Assembly (NCBI GenBank): GCA_007133255.1
Contig: SLMY01000224.1
Location: forward strand, 1 to 8,243
Direction: 5' to 3'
Origin: Clostridiales bacterium
GTDB taxonomy: Bacteria > Bacillota > Clostridia > Saccharofermentanales > UBA5734
DNA: 8,243 nucleotides
Positions within the stretch are counted from its first letter, which is position 1. Each line of letters opens with the position of its first letter. Below, in pieces: positions 1 to 6,980 of the stretch. Under the pieces are notes generated by a model that saw only the letters and a list, made by a program, of their open reading frames with translations, was not told the DNA's origin and ran no database searches. A program made the position numbers and the translations under genes.

Positions 1-2124
1 AGTTCCATTGTCTCTGAGTGTACCATCCACCAGAGTATCTACACAGCGCTTAAGGCCCTGTATATTATGATATTGCCACTGAGGGTTATAATAATCTCTG
101 GTCTGCTTGAAATGCTCAACTTTACAACCGAATATATAGCAATTTTCAGGTCCGCCAGCCTCTGATATCTCCACGTTGGCACCATCGCAAGTACCAATTG
201 TCAGCGCGCCATTCATCATGAATTTCATGTTGCCTGTACCGGATGCTTCCATGCCCACCGTTGATATCTGTTCCGATACATCCGCTGCCGGAAATAATTT
301 TTCAGCCCAGGATACATTATAATTTTCAATAAAATGAACTTTCATCTTATCACTTACTTCGGCATCATTATTAATCAGCTTCGCGACTTCATTGATGAAC
401 TTGATAACAGACTTCGCTCTGAAATAACCTGGAGCTGCTTTCGCGCCAAACAGATAAACGACTGGAACACCGGCCTGATCGGGATGATCCTTCAGGTTAA
501 AATACTGATCAAGAATCAAAAACGCGTTCAGCAGCTGACGCTTATATTCATGTAGCCGCTTAATCTGTATATCGAACACAGCGTCCGGGCTGACTGTCAG
601 GTCTTCAATCTGTTTCAGCTGGCTGGCTAGGTGAACTTTATTCTGATGTTTGATTTTAATCAGTTTTTTCATCACTTGATCATCATCTTTCAGCGGTTCA
701 AGTGATTTGAGCTTACTTAGATCTTTAATCCAGCTGTCATCCCCGAGTTGCTGTGTCAGCAGTTCAGCTAACTTCGGGTTTGCTGCCTTAAGCCAGCGGC
801 GAGGAGTGACCCCATTTGTTTTATTACTGAATTTATCGGGCCACAACTGATAAAAATCGTGCAGCGTCTCACGTTTCAGAATAGTCGTGTGCAGTTCAGC
901 AACGCCGTTGACTGAGCTGGAGGCATATACCGCCAGCCAGGCCATCCGTACTTTTCCATCTCCCAGCGGCGCAAGTTTATTGATCTGGTCAATGTGAAGC
1001 CCGCGCGCATGCATCTCTTCCCTGAACTGATGATTTATTTTTTCGATAATCTCATAAATCGACGGGAACAAAAACTGAAAAATACCTATCTCCCATTTTT
1101 CCAGCGCCTCAGCCATAATCGTGTGATTGGTGTAGGCAAAACAGCGTTGCGTGACAGCCCAGGCGTCCTGCCAGGCCATCTTCATTTCCGTTGTCAAAAT
1201 CCGCATCAGCTCAGGAATGGCGATGACGGGATGTGTATCATTGAGCTGGATCATGTTCAGATCAGCGAATTGACTGAAGTCATCACCGTGCACCTGTATA
1301 TATTTCTTTATGATGCTCTGCAGCGACGCGCTGACAAAAAAGTATTGCTGCCTGACACGCAGAACCTGCCCGTCGTAAGAAGTATCATTCGGATATAATA
1401 CCCTGAATATATCGTCTACCCGGTTACGCTGAACAACCGCGTCATCAAATCTCTGTGAGTTAAACAGATTAAAATCGAATTCCTCAGCCGGTTCCGCCGC
1501 CCACAAACGCAAGGTGTTAATATTATTGTTATGATAGCCTGTGATCGGCATATCATACGGAACAGCGAAGACATCCATATCTTTATAGTGAATAAGGACT
1601 TTATCCTGGTCACGCCGAACTAAAAACGGATACTCACGCTCCATCCAGGCATCTGGAAGCTCTTTTTGAAAACCATTTTCTATTTTCTGCTGAAAGAGCC
1701 CGTATCGATACAACAGTCCGTAGCCGCTTACAGGCAGGTTGCCTGACGCGCATGAGTCCAGAAAACAGGCCGCGAGCCTGCCTAGTCCGCCATTGCCCAG
1801 CCCCGGATCATTTTCCTGATCTTCCAGCTCGTCTAGCTGAAGACCCAGTGACTCAACTGCTTTTTTTACAGGTTCATATAAGTCAAGATTAATCAGGTTA
1901 TTGATAAGGGCACGACCTACAAGAAATTCCGCTGAAAAATAATGAGCCGCGCGACCTTTCTGATACATCTGTGTACTTTGTTCCCAGTTTTCAGTCATCA
2001 GCTCAACAAGGGTCCGCGACAAAGCGCGCCAGATCTCAAAAGGCGTAGCCATTTCGATTCCGCGGGCTGACTCAGCCTTTAAATGGACAATTATTTTATC
2101 TTTGATAGTGGTTGACTTAATCAT
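1..2124 (-). CDS. glgP: Glycogen phosphorylase (3' end outside window)
   Basis: This cytosolic enzyme releases glucose 1-phosphate from the non-reducing ends of glycogen or maltodextrin, using pyridoxal phosphate. The frame is open for 708 codons from ATG at 2124 and runs off the window edge at base 1, so the C-terminus (probably some 40-100 residues) is missing. Family landmarks seen in order are the N-terminal YFSAEFLVGR and GNGGLGRLAACFLDS, then NDTHPVIAIPELMRIL, TNHTIMAEALEKW, NGVTPRRWL, and IKRLHEYKRQLLNAF with the phosphate-contacting K522/R523. The PLP lysine is K634 in EASGTGNMKF (codon at 223-225). These two sites align with rabbit K568/R569 and K680 at a constant offset of 46, so the core has no large indel. 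The start is fixed by GGAGG 5 nt upstream (2130-2134); the other ATG at 2128 meets a stop after two codons. It has its own promoter, and no other glg gene is visible in the window. Confidence 0.97.
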   Translation of the reverse strand, partial: MIKSTTIKDKIIVHLKAESARGIEMATPFEIWRALSRTLVELMTENWEQSTQMYQKGRAAHYFSAEFLVGRALINNLINLDLYEPVKKAVESLGLQLDELEDQENDPGLGNGGLGRLAACFLDSCASGNLPVSGYGLLYRYGLFQQKIENGFQKELPDAWMEREYPFLVRRDQDKVLIHYKDMDVFAVPYDMPITGYHNNNINTLRLWAAEPAEEFDFNLFNSQRFDDAVVQRNRVDDIFRVLYPNDTSYDGQVLRVRQQYFFVSASLQSIIKKYIQVHGDDFSQFADLNMIQLNDTHPVIAIPELMRILTTEMKMAWQDAWAVTQRCFAYTNHTIMAEALEKWEIGIFQFLFPSIYEIIEKINHQFREEMHARGLHIDQINKLAPLGDGKVRMAWLAVYASSSVNGVAELHTTILKRETLHDFYQLWPDKFSNKTNGVTPRRWLKAANPKLAELLTQQLGDDSWIKDLSKLKSLEPLKDDDQVMKKLIKIKHQNKVHLASQLKQIEDLTVSPDAVFDIQIKRLHEYKRQLLNAFLILDQYFNLKDHPDQAGVPVVYLFGAKAAPGYFRAKSVIKFINEVAKLINNDAEVSDKMKVHFIENYNVSWAEKLFPAADVSEQISTVGMEASGTGNMKFMMNGALTIGTCDGANVEISEAGGPENCYIFGCKVEHFKQTRDYYNPQWQYHNIQGLKRCVDTLVDGTLRDNGT

Positions 2125-2136
2125 TCATACCTCCGG

Positions 2137-2197
2137 TTTCTTAACCAGATGGTCTGTCGTTTAAGTTGTCAGAAGTCAAGATAAACTGGTTAAGAAA
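2137..2197 (-). promoter_or_regulatory. Perfect 12-bp inverted repeat in the glgP leader
   Basis: TTTCTTAACCAG at 2137-2148 is the exact reverse complement of CTGGTTAAGAAA at 2186-2197, with 37 bp between the arms. The whole element lies between the predicted glgP transcription start (about 2224) and its ribosome binding site (2130-2136), and the distal arm directly abuts that site. In the mRNA it could form a 12-bp stem closing a 37-nt loop next to the Shine-Dalgarno sequence. As DNA it could be two facing operator half-sites whose centres are about 49 bp apart. There is no T-tract after it, so it is not a simple terminator. The repeat is seen directly; the role is inferred. Confidence 0.6.
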
Positions 2198-2230
2198 TTT
2201 CATTCCGCTGCCTATACAAGCGACTTCGCT

Positions 2231-2259
2231 ATTATACACAACTCGCAGATTCAGGTCAA
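2231..2259 (-). promoter_or_regulatory. Sigma-A-type promoter of glgP
   Basis: On the minus strand, TTGACC (2254-2259) is separated by exactly 17 bp from a consensus TATAAT (2231-2236). Transcription would begin near 2224, giving a leader of about 100 nt before the glgP ATG at 2124. The promoter lies in the gap after the preceding dehydrogenase gene, so glgP can be expressed on its own. I see no clear terminator between that gene and this promoter, so some read-through from upstream is also possible. Confidence 0.7.
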
Positions 2260-2372
2260 CGGAAGCCCGATACCCTAACTTAAGGCAACCATGAGGGGTG
2301 TCTGTCTTCATTAGGCATATGTCTCTATGCTTACTTCTAATCTCTTGCTCAGCGTTCGCGGCAGAAAAATAT

Positions 2373-3416
2373 TTAAAAAGCTATGACTACTTTCACTGAA
2401 TCATTTCGGTTAGCGACCGTCCATTCAAAAGCTTCGGGAATTTCATTGAACTGAAATGTTTTAGTTACAACAGCGTCCAGATCCAGTGGAATTCTTCCTG
2501 CCGCGTCTATACAGACTGGATACAAATTATGATATCTGAAAACTGTACTCAAAGACGCTTCTTTTGCCATCAGCGCAGAAAAATCATAATTGATCTCGGG
2601 ATCCGGTGTCATACCCACCAGTACCACCTGACCGCCTCGCTTGACCGCTGACGCGGTTTGCCTGGTTGTCACACTTGAACCGGCTGTCTCAAAAACCAGA
2701 TCAACGCCCTCGTTTCCGGTCAGATCCTGAATCAGTGCCGGCACATCTTCCCTGCCGGCATTAAAAACACGCGTGGCACCTAGTTCAGAAGCTTTATCAA
2801 GACGCATATCAACCAGATCACTTACGTAAATCTCGTTAACACCACGTGTCTTCAGTGCCAGTATGGTCATCAGACCTATGCAGCCCGCACCCAGAACAAG
2901 GGCACTTTGGCCAACCTCGGCATGGCCCTGGCCAGCCGCGTGAAACCCTACAGCCAGCGGCTCAATCAGGGCTCCCGATACAGTTGACATGCCTGGCAGC
3001 AGTTTATAGCACCAGCGGGCCGGATAGGCAATGTACTCCATAAACGCGCCATCATAAGGCGGTGTAGCCATGAAAACAACGTCCGGGCAAAGGTTGTATC
3101 GGCCTTTTCGGCAAAATTCACAGACACCACAGGGCACACCTGGCTCAAGCGCGACCAGATCACCTGCCTTCAGCCCTGTTGCCTGGCTGCCGGCAGCAAC
3201 TACCTCACCCGCGCATTCGTGACCCAGAACCATCGGTTCTTTAACGATAAAATCACCAATCCGGCCGTGCTGATAATAATGTACATCTGAGCCGCAAATA
3301 CCACAATGTCTGATCTTGACCAAAACCTGATCTTCCTTGATTTGCGGTACAGGTCGTTTTTCATAAGTAATCTCACCTATTGACCGCAAAACCGCAGCCT
3401 GCATATAATCCGTCAT
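2373..3416 (-). CDS. Zinc-dependent MDR dehydrogenase, sorbitol/xylitol dehydrogenase-like
   Basis: This 347-residue medium-chain dehydrogenase probably oxidises a polyol or sugar hydroxyl to the ketone with NAD. Catalytic zinc ligands are visible as C41 (GICGSDVHYY), H66/E67 (LGHE) and E152 (IEPLAVG). The four structural-zinc cysteines are C96, C99, C102 and C110. The nucleotide-binding loop is GAGCIG (176-181), and D200 at the end of the next strand favours NAD over NADP. FRYHNLYP (293-300) matches the FRY substrate-pocket motif of sorbitol dehydrogenases. Length is normal for the family. An in-frame ATG exists at 3446, but the start at 3416 is preferred because GAGGAGG sits 6 nt upstream of it, and the extra ten residues (MWHGPTRRYI) are not family-like. 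The exact substrate (sorbitol, xylitol, another polyol, or a glycoside as in YcjQ-type enzymes) cannot be decided. It appears monocistronic, with its own candidate promoter upstream. Confidence 0.93.
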   Translation of the reverse strand: MTDYMQAAVLRSIGEITYEKRPVPQIKEDQVLVKIRHCGICGSDVHYYQHGRIGDFIVKEPMVLGHECAGEVVAAGSQATGLKAGDLVALEPGVPCGVCEFCRKGRYNLCPDVVFMATPPYDGAFMEYIAYPARWCYKLLPGMSTVSGALIEPLAVGFHAAGQGHAEVGQSALVLGAGCIGLMTILALKTRGVNEIYVSDLVDMRLDKASELGATRVFNAGREDVPALIQDLTGNEGVDLVFETAGSSVTTRQTASAVKRGGQVVLVGMTPDPEINYDFSALMAKEASLSTVFRYHNLYPVCIDAAGRIPLDLDAVVTKTFQFNEIPEAFEWTVANRNDSVKVVIAF

Positions 3417-3422
3417 AATGTA

Positions 3423-3429
3423 CCTCCTC
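3423..3429 (-). promoter_or_regulatory. Ribosome binding site that sets the MDR dehydrogenase start
   Basis: GAGGAGG on the minus strand lies 6 nt before the ATG at 3416 and inside the longer frame that begins at 3446. It makes 3416 the likely true start and the ten-residue N-terminal extension unlikely. Confidence 0.8.
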
Positions 3430-3478
3430 GTCGGTCCATGCCACATTTATGTGTAAACCTGCCTGATGCTGATCACTC

Positions 3479-3506
3479 TTTATAAGAATGAATCATCTAT
3501 TGTCTA
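3479..3506 (-). promoter_or_regulatory. Candidate promoter of the MDR dehydrogenase gene
   Basis: On the minus strand, TAGACA (3501-3506) and TATAAA (3479-3484) are separated by 16 bp, each with one mismatch to the sigma-A consensus. This would start transcription near 3472, about 55 nt before the ATG at 3416. A perfect TATAAT at 3510-3515 is an alternative -10, but its -35 at 17 bp (GTGAAG, 3533-3538) is poor. Confidence 0.5.
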
Positions 3507-3567
3507 ATAATTATACGTATACCATCCAATACCTTCACTTTTCTATTCTAACCGATTTCAAGTTCTG

Positions 3568-3583
3568 GTTAAAGCGTTTGAAC
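3568..3583. promoter_or_regulatory. LacI-family-like operator upstream of the MDR dehydrogenase
   Basis: GTTAAAGCGTTTGAAC is an imperfect palindrome with 6 of 8 pairs matching around a central CG, the layout typical of LacI/GalR-family operators. It resembles a CcpA cre site in its AAAGCGTTT core, but has T and A where cre has the conserved outer G and C, so a different LacI-family regulator is more likely. It lies upstream of both candidate promoters of the dehydrogenase gene, about 60 bp from the favoured -35 and 30 bp from the alternative. The rest of the 3417-3699 intergenic stretch shows nothing else convincing. Confidence 0.35.
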
Positions 3584-3699
3584 AGCATTTATTTTTTGCG
3601 CGATGAATCACATGTCAATGGTATGTTCTCATGAGGCGACAAGGCATGGTGAACACGGCTTTTTCATGATACTTTTCAATAAGGCGAAAACAGCTTTTC

Positions 3700-4305
3700 T
3701 CAACGCAGATCATCCAAACATCTGGCAGACAATCTGCTGCCGGTTATCTCAAGCCAGGATCTGATAAAACTTTCAGGCATTCGGAACGAATCATAATCAC
3801 AGGACCGACAGATCTGATAGCCTTTAAGGAGAGGCTGCAGGCACAGATTATCTTTCAGATGAAAAAACACCTCGAAATCATCCCTGCGAAAACCAATCAT
3901 GGCAGCGATTGTGTAAAGTGGCTTAACCGTTGGCATATCAAGTACAATACTGGCAATCACAATCGGATACCGTTTTCTGGTCATCTGTATCTGACTCAAT
4001 TCAGGTTGCCGCTGAACAGACTTGACAAAACTGCGATCCTGCCACGAAAGCAAAGCCTTCAGCATCAAACTCATCCAGGCTGCCTGTTCAGCATAAAGAT
4101 AACCAGTATGCGTGCCATTTTTCAGGCATACAGCGACTGCTGAAGGATCGCGCGGATGACCGGGCTGGGGCAGCAGCCGCAGCTGATCGCCAGGCTGCAG
4201 CTGCATGGCAGGATCACGAAAGGGCCGAACGGTTGTCATTGACAGCCGCACAGTCATTTCGAAGGTCGCCGGGGTTTCAGGTATTTGCTGCCAATCAGTT
4301 TTCAT
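3700..4305 (-). CDS. Small stand-alone HIRAN-like domain protein
   Basis: This is a 201-residue protein of unknown cellular role. Residues about 15-85 fit the HIRAN pattern: an LxPGDxLxL segment (LQPGDQLRLL, 36-45), then a P-x-D-P-x-A-V-A-V stretch (51-59), then G-x-x-x-G-Y-L with a following A (TGYLYAEQAA). HIRAN domains are known as DNA-end binding modules in HLTF/Rad5-type helicases and also occur alone in bacteria. The remaining 110 residues contain CxxC (C167, C170) but no motif I recognise. No signal peptide or membrane segment is seen, so it is probably cytosolic. The start lies 13 nt after the stop of the acetyltransferase gene and has only a weak ribosome binding site (GAG, about 4 nt away), which suggests translation coupled to that gene. 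No terminator is evident after it. The HIRAN assignment rests on pattern reading and is moderately secure; a DNA role is inferred from the family only. Confidence 0.72.
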   Translation of the reverse strand: MKTDWQQIPETPATFEMTVRLSMTTVRPFRDPAMQLQPGDQLRLLPQPGHPRDPSAVAVCLKNGTHTGYLYAEQAAWMSLMLKALLSWQDRSFVKSVQRQPELSQIQMTRKRYPIVIASIVLDMPTVKPLYTIAAMIGFRRDDFEVFFHLKDNLCLQPLLKGYQICRSCDYDSFRMPESFIRSWLEITGSRLSARCLDDLR

Positions 4306-4318
4306 TGCTCAGCACGGA

Positions 4319-5599
4319 TCAGAAGTAGTCGTATATACAGGCAGGTTTGACCCGGAAAAACGCGAGAATCAAATCTTTCTGTCTAGCAGATAATTCATGG
4401 CTCAGTTCTGCTTCAGAAACAGTCATCAACTCTTTAAGGTCACGACTGCCAAGCAGAAGGCTGGCCAATGCCTCAGCGCTGATACGCAGATCAGCTTTAG
4501 TTTGACTGGTAATGTCCTGCGGCTCAAAAAATACATGGTTTCCTGTATGTGAAAGACTTAACTGGTATAAGCCGCTGTTCTTAGGTAAAAACGCGTCCGA
4601 AACAGCTATTTTACAGGTCAAATTAGGCAGCCATGAGGGCAGCTTCAGCATCAGAAGCGCTTTTCTGATATCCAGCACCCTGATCTGTCCGGCAGTCTGC
4701 AGCCTTCTGTTGACTGGATCAACCTCTTTAAACAAAGACTCAACTGGCATATGTAAAGGCAAACGCATTTCAAGAAGCCGGAATTGTGAGTCAAAGCGGT
4801 TAATGAAGCCGAGTATGCCCCGCAGCGCTTCAATGTCAGTTACAGCCCAGTCCAGCACATGAAAAACCTCATCACCTGGTTTCGGGAAGGCAGGATCAGA
4901 TTTTTTTTCGTAGATAAAGTATCCTCGCTCATCGCCATGATCATCTGTCCAGATATACGTGTAACGCTGATCCAGATAAGGGTTTTTATCAAGCAGCATG
5001 CGCCAGCGGGTGCCTTCGCGTATAACAGCGCCATTTGTGTCTTCGGTAAAACGGTTATATATGTTCTCTATCACAGGCTGGTCAGTGCTGTCCGCCAGTC
5101 TGATCTGGCCGGAAGAGCTAAATTGCTTTAGCTCCCGGAAGGGGATTTCCGCCTGGATTCTCCGGCAGCCAAAATCATAGCCGAACTGATGATAGTACGC
5201 AAAAGAAAAGGGGTATAAATAGGAGAAAACCTGTTCTTTTTGAGGGGTATTCTCAAAAACAGCCTGCATGATTTTCCTGATCGCGCCCTGCCGCCGATAC
5301 TCCGGCCGGGTACCTACACCGCCAATGCCGCACATTCCCGCGGATTGTCCTTCGAAACGCATATTGAAATCAATCGCGTATACCACTGCTATCAGCTGAT
5401 CATCCAGAAAAGCGCCCCATGGTATCGCAACCGGTTTCTTATCTTCAGGAGCTGGCAGCAGTCTGTGCTCAGCTTCTGCTTTCTTAATGTCGTCAATCAC
5501 CTGTCGATAGCCGCCTGATGAACGAAACGCGACAGCCTGCACCTCAGCGGCTGCCTTCGCGTCATCAAACTGCCGGATATCTAGTGGTCTGATCTTCAT
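4319..5599 (-). CDS. Eis-like GNAT N-acetyltransferase
   Basis: This 426-residue protein has the three-part plan of the Eis family: an N-terminal GNAT domain (about 1-155), a second GNAT-like fold (about 156-300) and a C-terminal SCP2-like domain (about 310-426). The acetyl-CoA loop is VGTRPEYRRQGA (95-106). SFAYYHQFGYDFG (132-144) matches the YxxFGY segment that carries the general-acid tyrosine of mycobacterial Eis, which would be Y136 here. The chain ends in phenylalanine (IYDYF), as in Eis, where the C-terminal carboxylate is the general base. Eis proteins acetylate amines of aminoglycosides, peptides or lysines; the natural substrate of most Bacillota members is unknown, so resistance should not be assumed. 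The start at 5599 has GAGGAGG 8 nt upstream. It precedes the HIRAN gene by 13 nt. The gap before it holds a terminator and no convincing promoter. Confidence 0.88.
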   Translation of the reverse strand: MKIRPLDIRQFDDAKAAAEVQAVAFRSSGGYRQVIDDIKKAEAEHRLLPAPEDKKPVAIPWGAFLDDQLIAVVYAIDFNMRFEGQSAGMCGIGGVGTRPEYRRQGAIRKIMQAVFENTPQKEQVFSYLYPFSFAYYHQFGYDFGCRRIQAEIPFRELKQFSSSGQIRLADSTDQPVIENIYNRFTEDTNGAVIREGTRWRMLLDKNPYLDQRYTYIWTDDHGDERGYFIYEKKSDPAFPKPGDEVFHVLDWAVTDIEALRGILGFINRFDSQFRLLEMRLPLHMPVESLFKEVDPVNRRLQTAGQIRVLDIRKALLMLKLPSWLPNLTCKIAVSDAFLPKNSGLYQLSLSHTGNHVFFEPQDITSQTKADLRISAEALASLLLGSRDLKELMTVSEAELSHELSARQKDLILAFFRVKPACIYDYF

Positions 5600-5636
5600 G
5601 GTCTGGTCCTCCTCTTTTCAATACTGATATTCTACC

Positions 5637-5664
5637 AAAAAAGAACGCTGATGAGCGTTCTTTT
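5637..5664 (-). terminator. Intrinsic terminator after the Gfo/Idh/MocA pair
   Basis: On the minus strand the stem AAAAGAACGCT pairs with AGCGTTCTTTT (11 bp, loop CATC) and is followed by a run of six T (5642-5637). It lies about 110 nt after the stop of the second oxidoreductase gene and just 23 nt before the acetyltransferase ribosome binding site. The reverse strand also has a short T-run, so it may work in both directions, although no plus-strand gene is present. Confidence 0.85.
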
Positions 5665-5774
5665 CGAGTTTCAGAATATTATTCAACTTACAAAGGTATG
5701 ATGGTCATTCTGCTTAGACTGGCAGACCGGATCTCAATCAGATTGATTGGCATGAACACCGGCAACCCGGCTGA

Positions 5775-6980
5775 TCAAAGATCAACTGTCTTATTCTGCC
5801 GGTGAGATTCATACAGGCCCAGAAGCGTTCTAAGTGATACGCTTCCTTCTGACTCATCTAGCGGGAAAACCGAAAGGCCAGGCTGCCACTTTTCAAGGCT
5901 TTCATAAAATGACGCGATCAGCCGCGCGTGTCCCTGTCCCCAGTATGCTTTGTCTGCCGCAGGTCCGTCTGTTAGTTTATCACTGTCTGCCCCATACCTG
6001 CGCCAGGCATTGAACCAGAAAGTGTCAGGATCAGGTTCAGCATTCTGGATTTTTGAACAGCATCGCTCATCTAAGACATGTGCCGCTTTGATCAGCAAAT
6101 CACTTTTTTCAAGATCAGTCAGCCTTTGCCCTATTTGATTATATAGACTGAAGCTGTCACCTTCCAGTTTCAACCGGTAGTGGTCAGTTAGAATCTCAAG
6201 CAGCGGCGGCGCGTCTGTCATATAAGCATTTGTCGCGTAAAAAGATATTTTCGCGCCATTATCCAGTTCAATCAGGCATTCGGCTGTGTCTTCAACCTCT
6301 ATCTGCAGATCATGACGCCGCTGACTGTACTGACCCTTTATACGCACCGGTCTGCCTGACAGCCACAAGAGCAGGTCCAGAGTGTGAATCGCCTGATTGA
6401 TCATGACGCCGCCGCCTTCTGTACGCCAGCGTCCGCGCCAGTCTGCCTGATCATAGTAAGACTGGTCACGGTTCCATGTCAGTACGGCTCTGCCGCCCTT
6501 CACCTGTCCCAGTAATCCAGACCGCGTCAGAATCCAGGCTTCCAAAGAAGCCTGGTTATACCGGTTCTGAAAGCAAAGGCCGATTTGCCTGCCGCTTGCC
6601 AGGCTGGCGGCGCGCAGCTTTTCGATATCTTCAAGACTGATCCCGCAAGGTTTTTCCAACAGCACATGACAACCCTGCTCCAGTGCCGCTGCGGCCTGAT
6701 CAGCATGCAGATAATGAGGGGTGCAGATATGAACAAGATCAGGTTTTCCCTCTGAGAACATCTCTTCTATTGTCTCAAAAACCACAGGCTGATGAATCAT
6801 ATCGCGATTCGCGGTCCCTGCTTTCCAGATCGCTGTCATGTGGTTGGCCTGGTCAAGCAGAGGATCAACAGCCGCGATTAAATCAACCTGCTCCATTCTG
6901 GCCAGTGACTGAACATGCATCGGCGCGATACATCCACAGCCAACCAGCGCGCTGCGCCATACGCATTTTTTTTGTGCCAT
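5775..6980 (-). CDS. Gfo/Idh/MocA-family oxidoreductase (second gene of tandem pair)
   Basis: This is a 401-residue NAD(P)-dependent oxidoreductase, probably cytosolic, acting on a sugar, glycoside or inositol-like substrate. The N-terminal Rossmann fold shows VGCGCIAP (13-20), D39 after the second strand, and the family EKP at 109-111, where K110 is the expected catalytic lysine. The C-terminal domain begins near residue 135 and carries WRGRWRTEGGG (181-191) and NQAIHTLDL (195-203), with H199 and D202. The asparagine N195 stands where many relatives have aspartate (DxxxH). Residues about 303-350 form a longer, charged insertion (PDPDTFWFNAWRRYG) before the usual GHxxLIxxFYESL helix. The start ATG at 6980 shares its A with the stop of the upstream paralogue (TAATG), and a GAGGG ribosome binding site lies 9 nt before it, so the two are translationally coupled. 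The specific substrate is not identifiable. Confidence 0.9.
   Translation of the reverse strand: MAQKKCVWRSALVGCGCIAPMHVQSLARMEQVDLIAAVDPLLDQANHMTAIWKAGTANRDMIHQPVVFETIEEMFSEGKPDLVHICTPHYLHADQAAAALEQGCHVLLEKPCGISLEDIEKLRAASLASGRQIGLCFQNRYNQASLEAWILTRSGLLGQVKGGRAVLTWNRDQSYYDQADWRGRWRTEGGGVMINQAIHTLDLLLWLSGRPVRIKGQYSQRRHDLQIEVEDTAECLIELDNGAKISFYATNAYMTDAPPLLEILTDHYRLKLEGDSFSLYNQIGQRLTDLEKSDLLIKAAHVLDERCCSKIQNAEPDPDTFWFNAWRRYGADSDKLTDGPAADKAYWGQGHARLIASFYESLEKWQPGLSVFPLDESEGSVSLRTLLGLYESHRQNKTVDL

Noticed and set aside
994..1398. Plus-strand open frame of 134 codons within 1-2124
   Set aside because: It is antisense to the well-supported glgP frame, has no family resemblance, and has no ribosome binding site of note.
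2314..2329. GCATA / TATGC small palindrome as a terminator after the MDR dehydrogenase
   Set aside because: The stem is only 5 bp, AT-rich, with no following T-run; it is within chance expectation.
3417..3446. Longer N-terminus for the MDR dehydrogenase starting at 3446
   Set aside because: The extra ten residues look random and a strong GAGGAGG sits inside them at the right distance for the ATG at 3416.
2183..3577. Octamer CTGGTTAA shared by the glgP leader (2186-2193) and the dehydrogenase upstream region (3565-3572), as a possible common operator
   Set aside because: Two intergenic regions of about 250 bp are expected to share one or two octamers by chance, and the flanking bases differ.
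3625..3654. Imperfect hairpin (GTTCTCATG / CATGGTGAAC) as a terminator of the HIRAN gene
   Set aside because: The stem is interrupted and the minus strand has no T-run after it; the T-run lies only on the plus-strand side, where no gene ends.
5757..5804. 8-bp inverted repeat CACCGGCA / TGCCGGTG around the stop of the second oxidoreductase gene
   Set aside because: The arms are short, the loop is 32 nt, half lies in coding sequence, and a much better terminator follows at 5637-5664.
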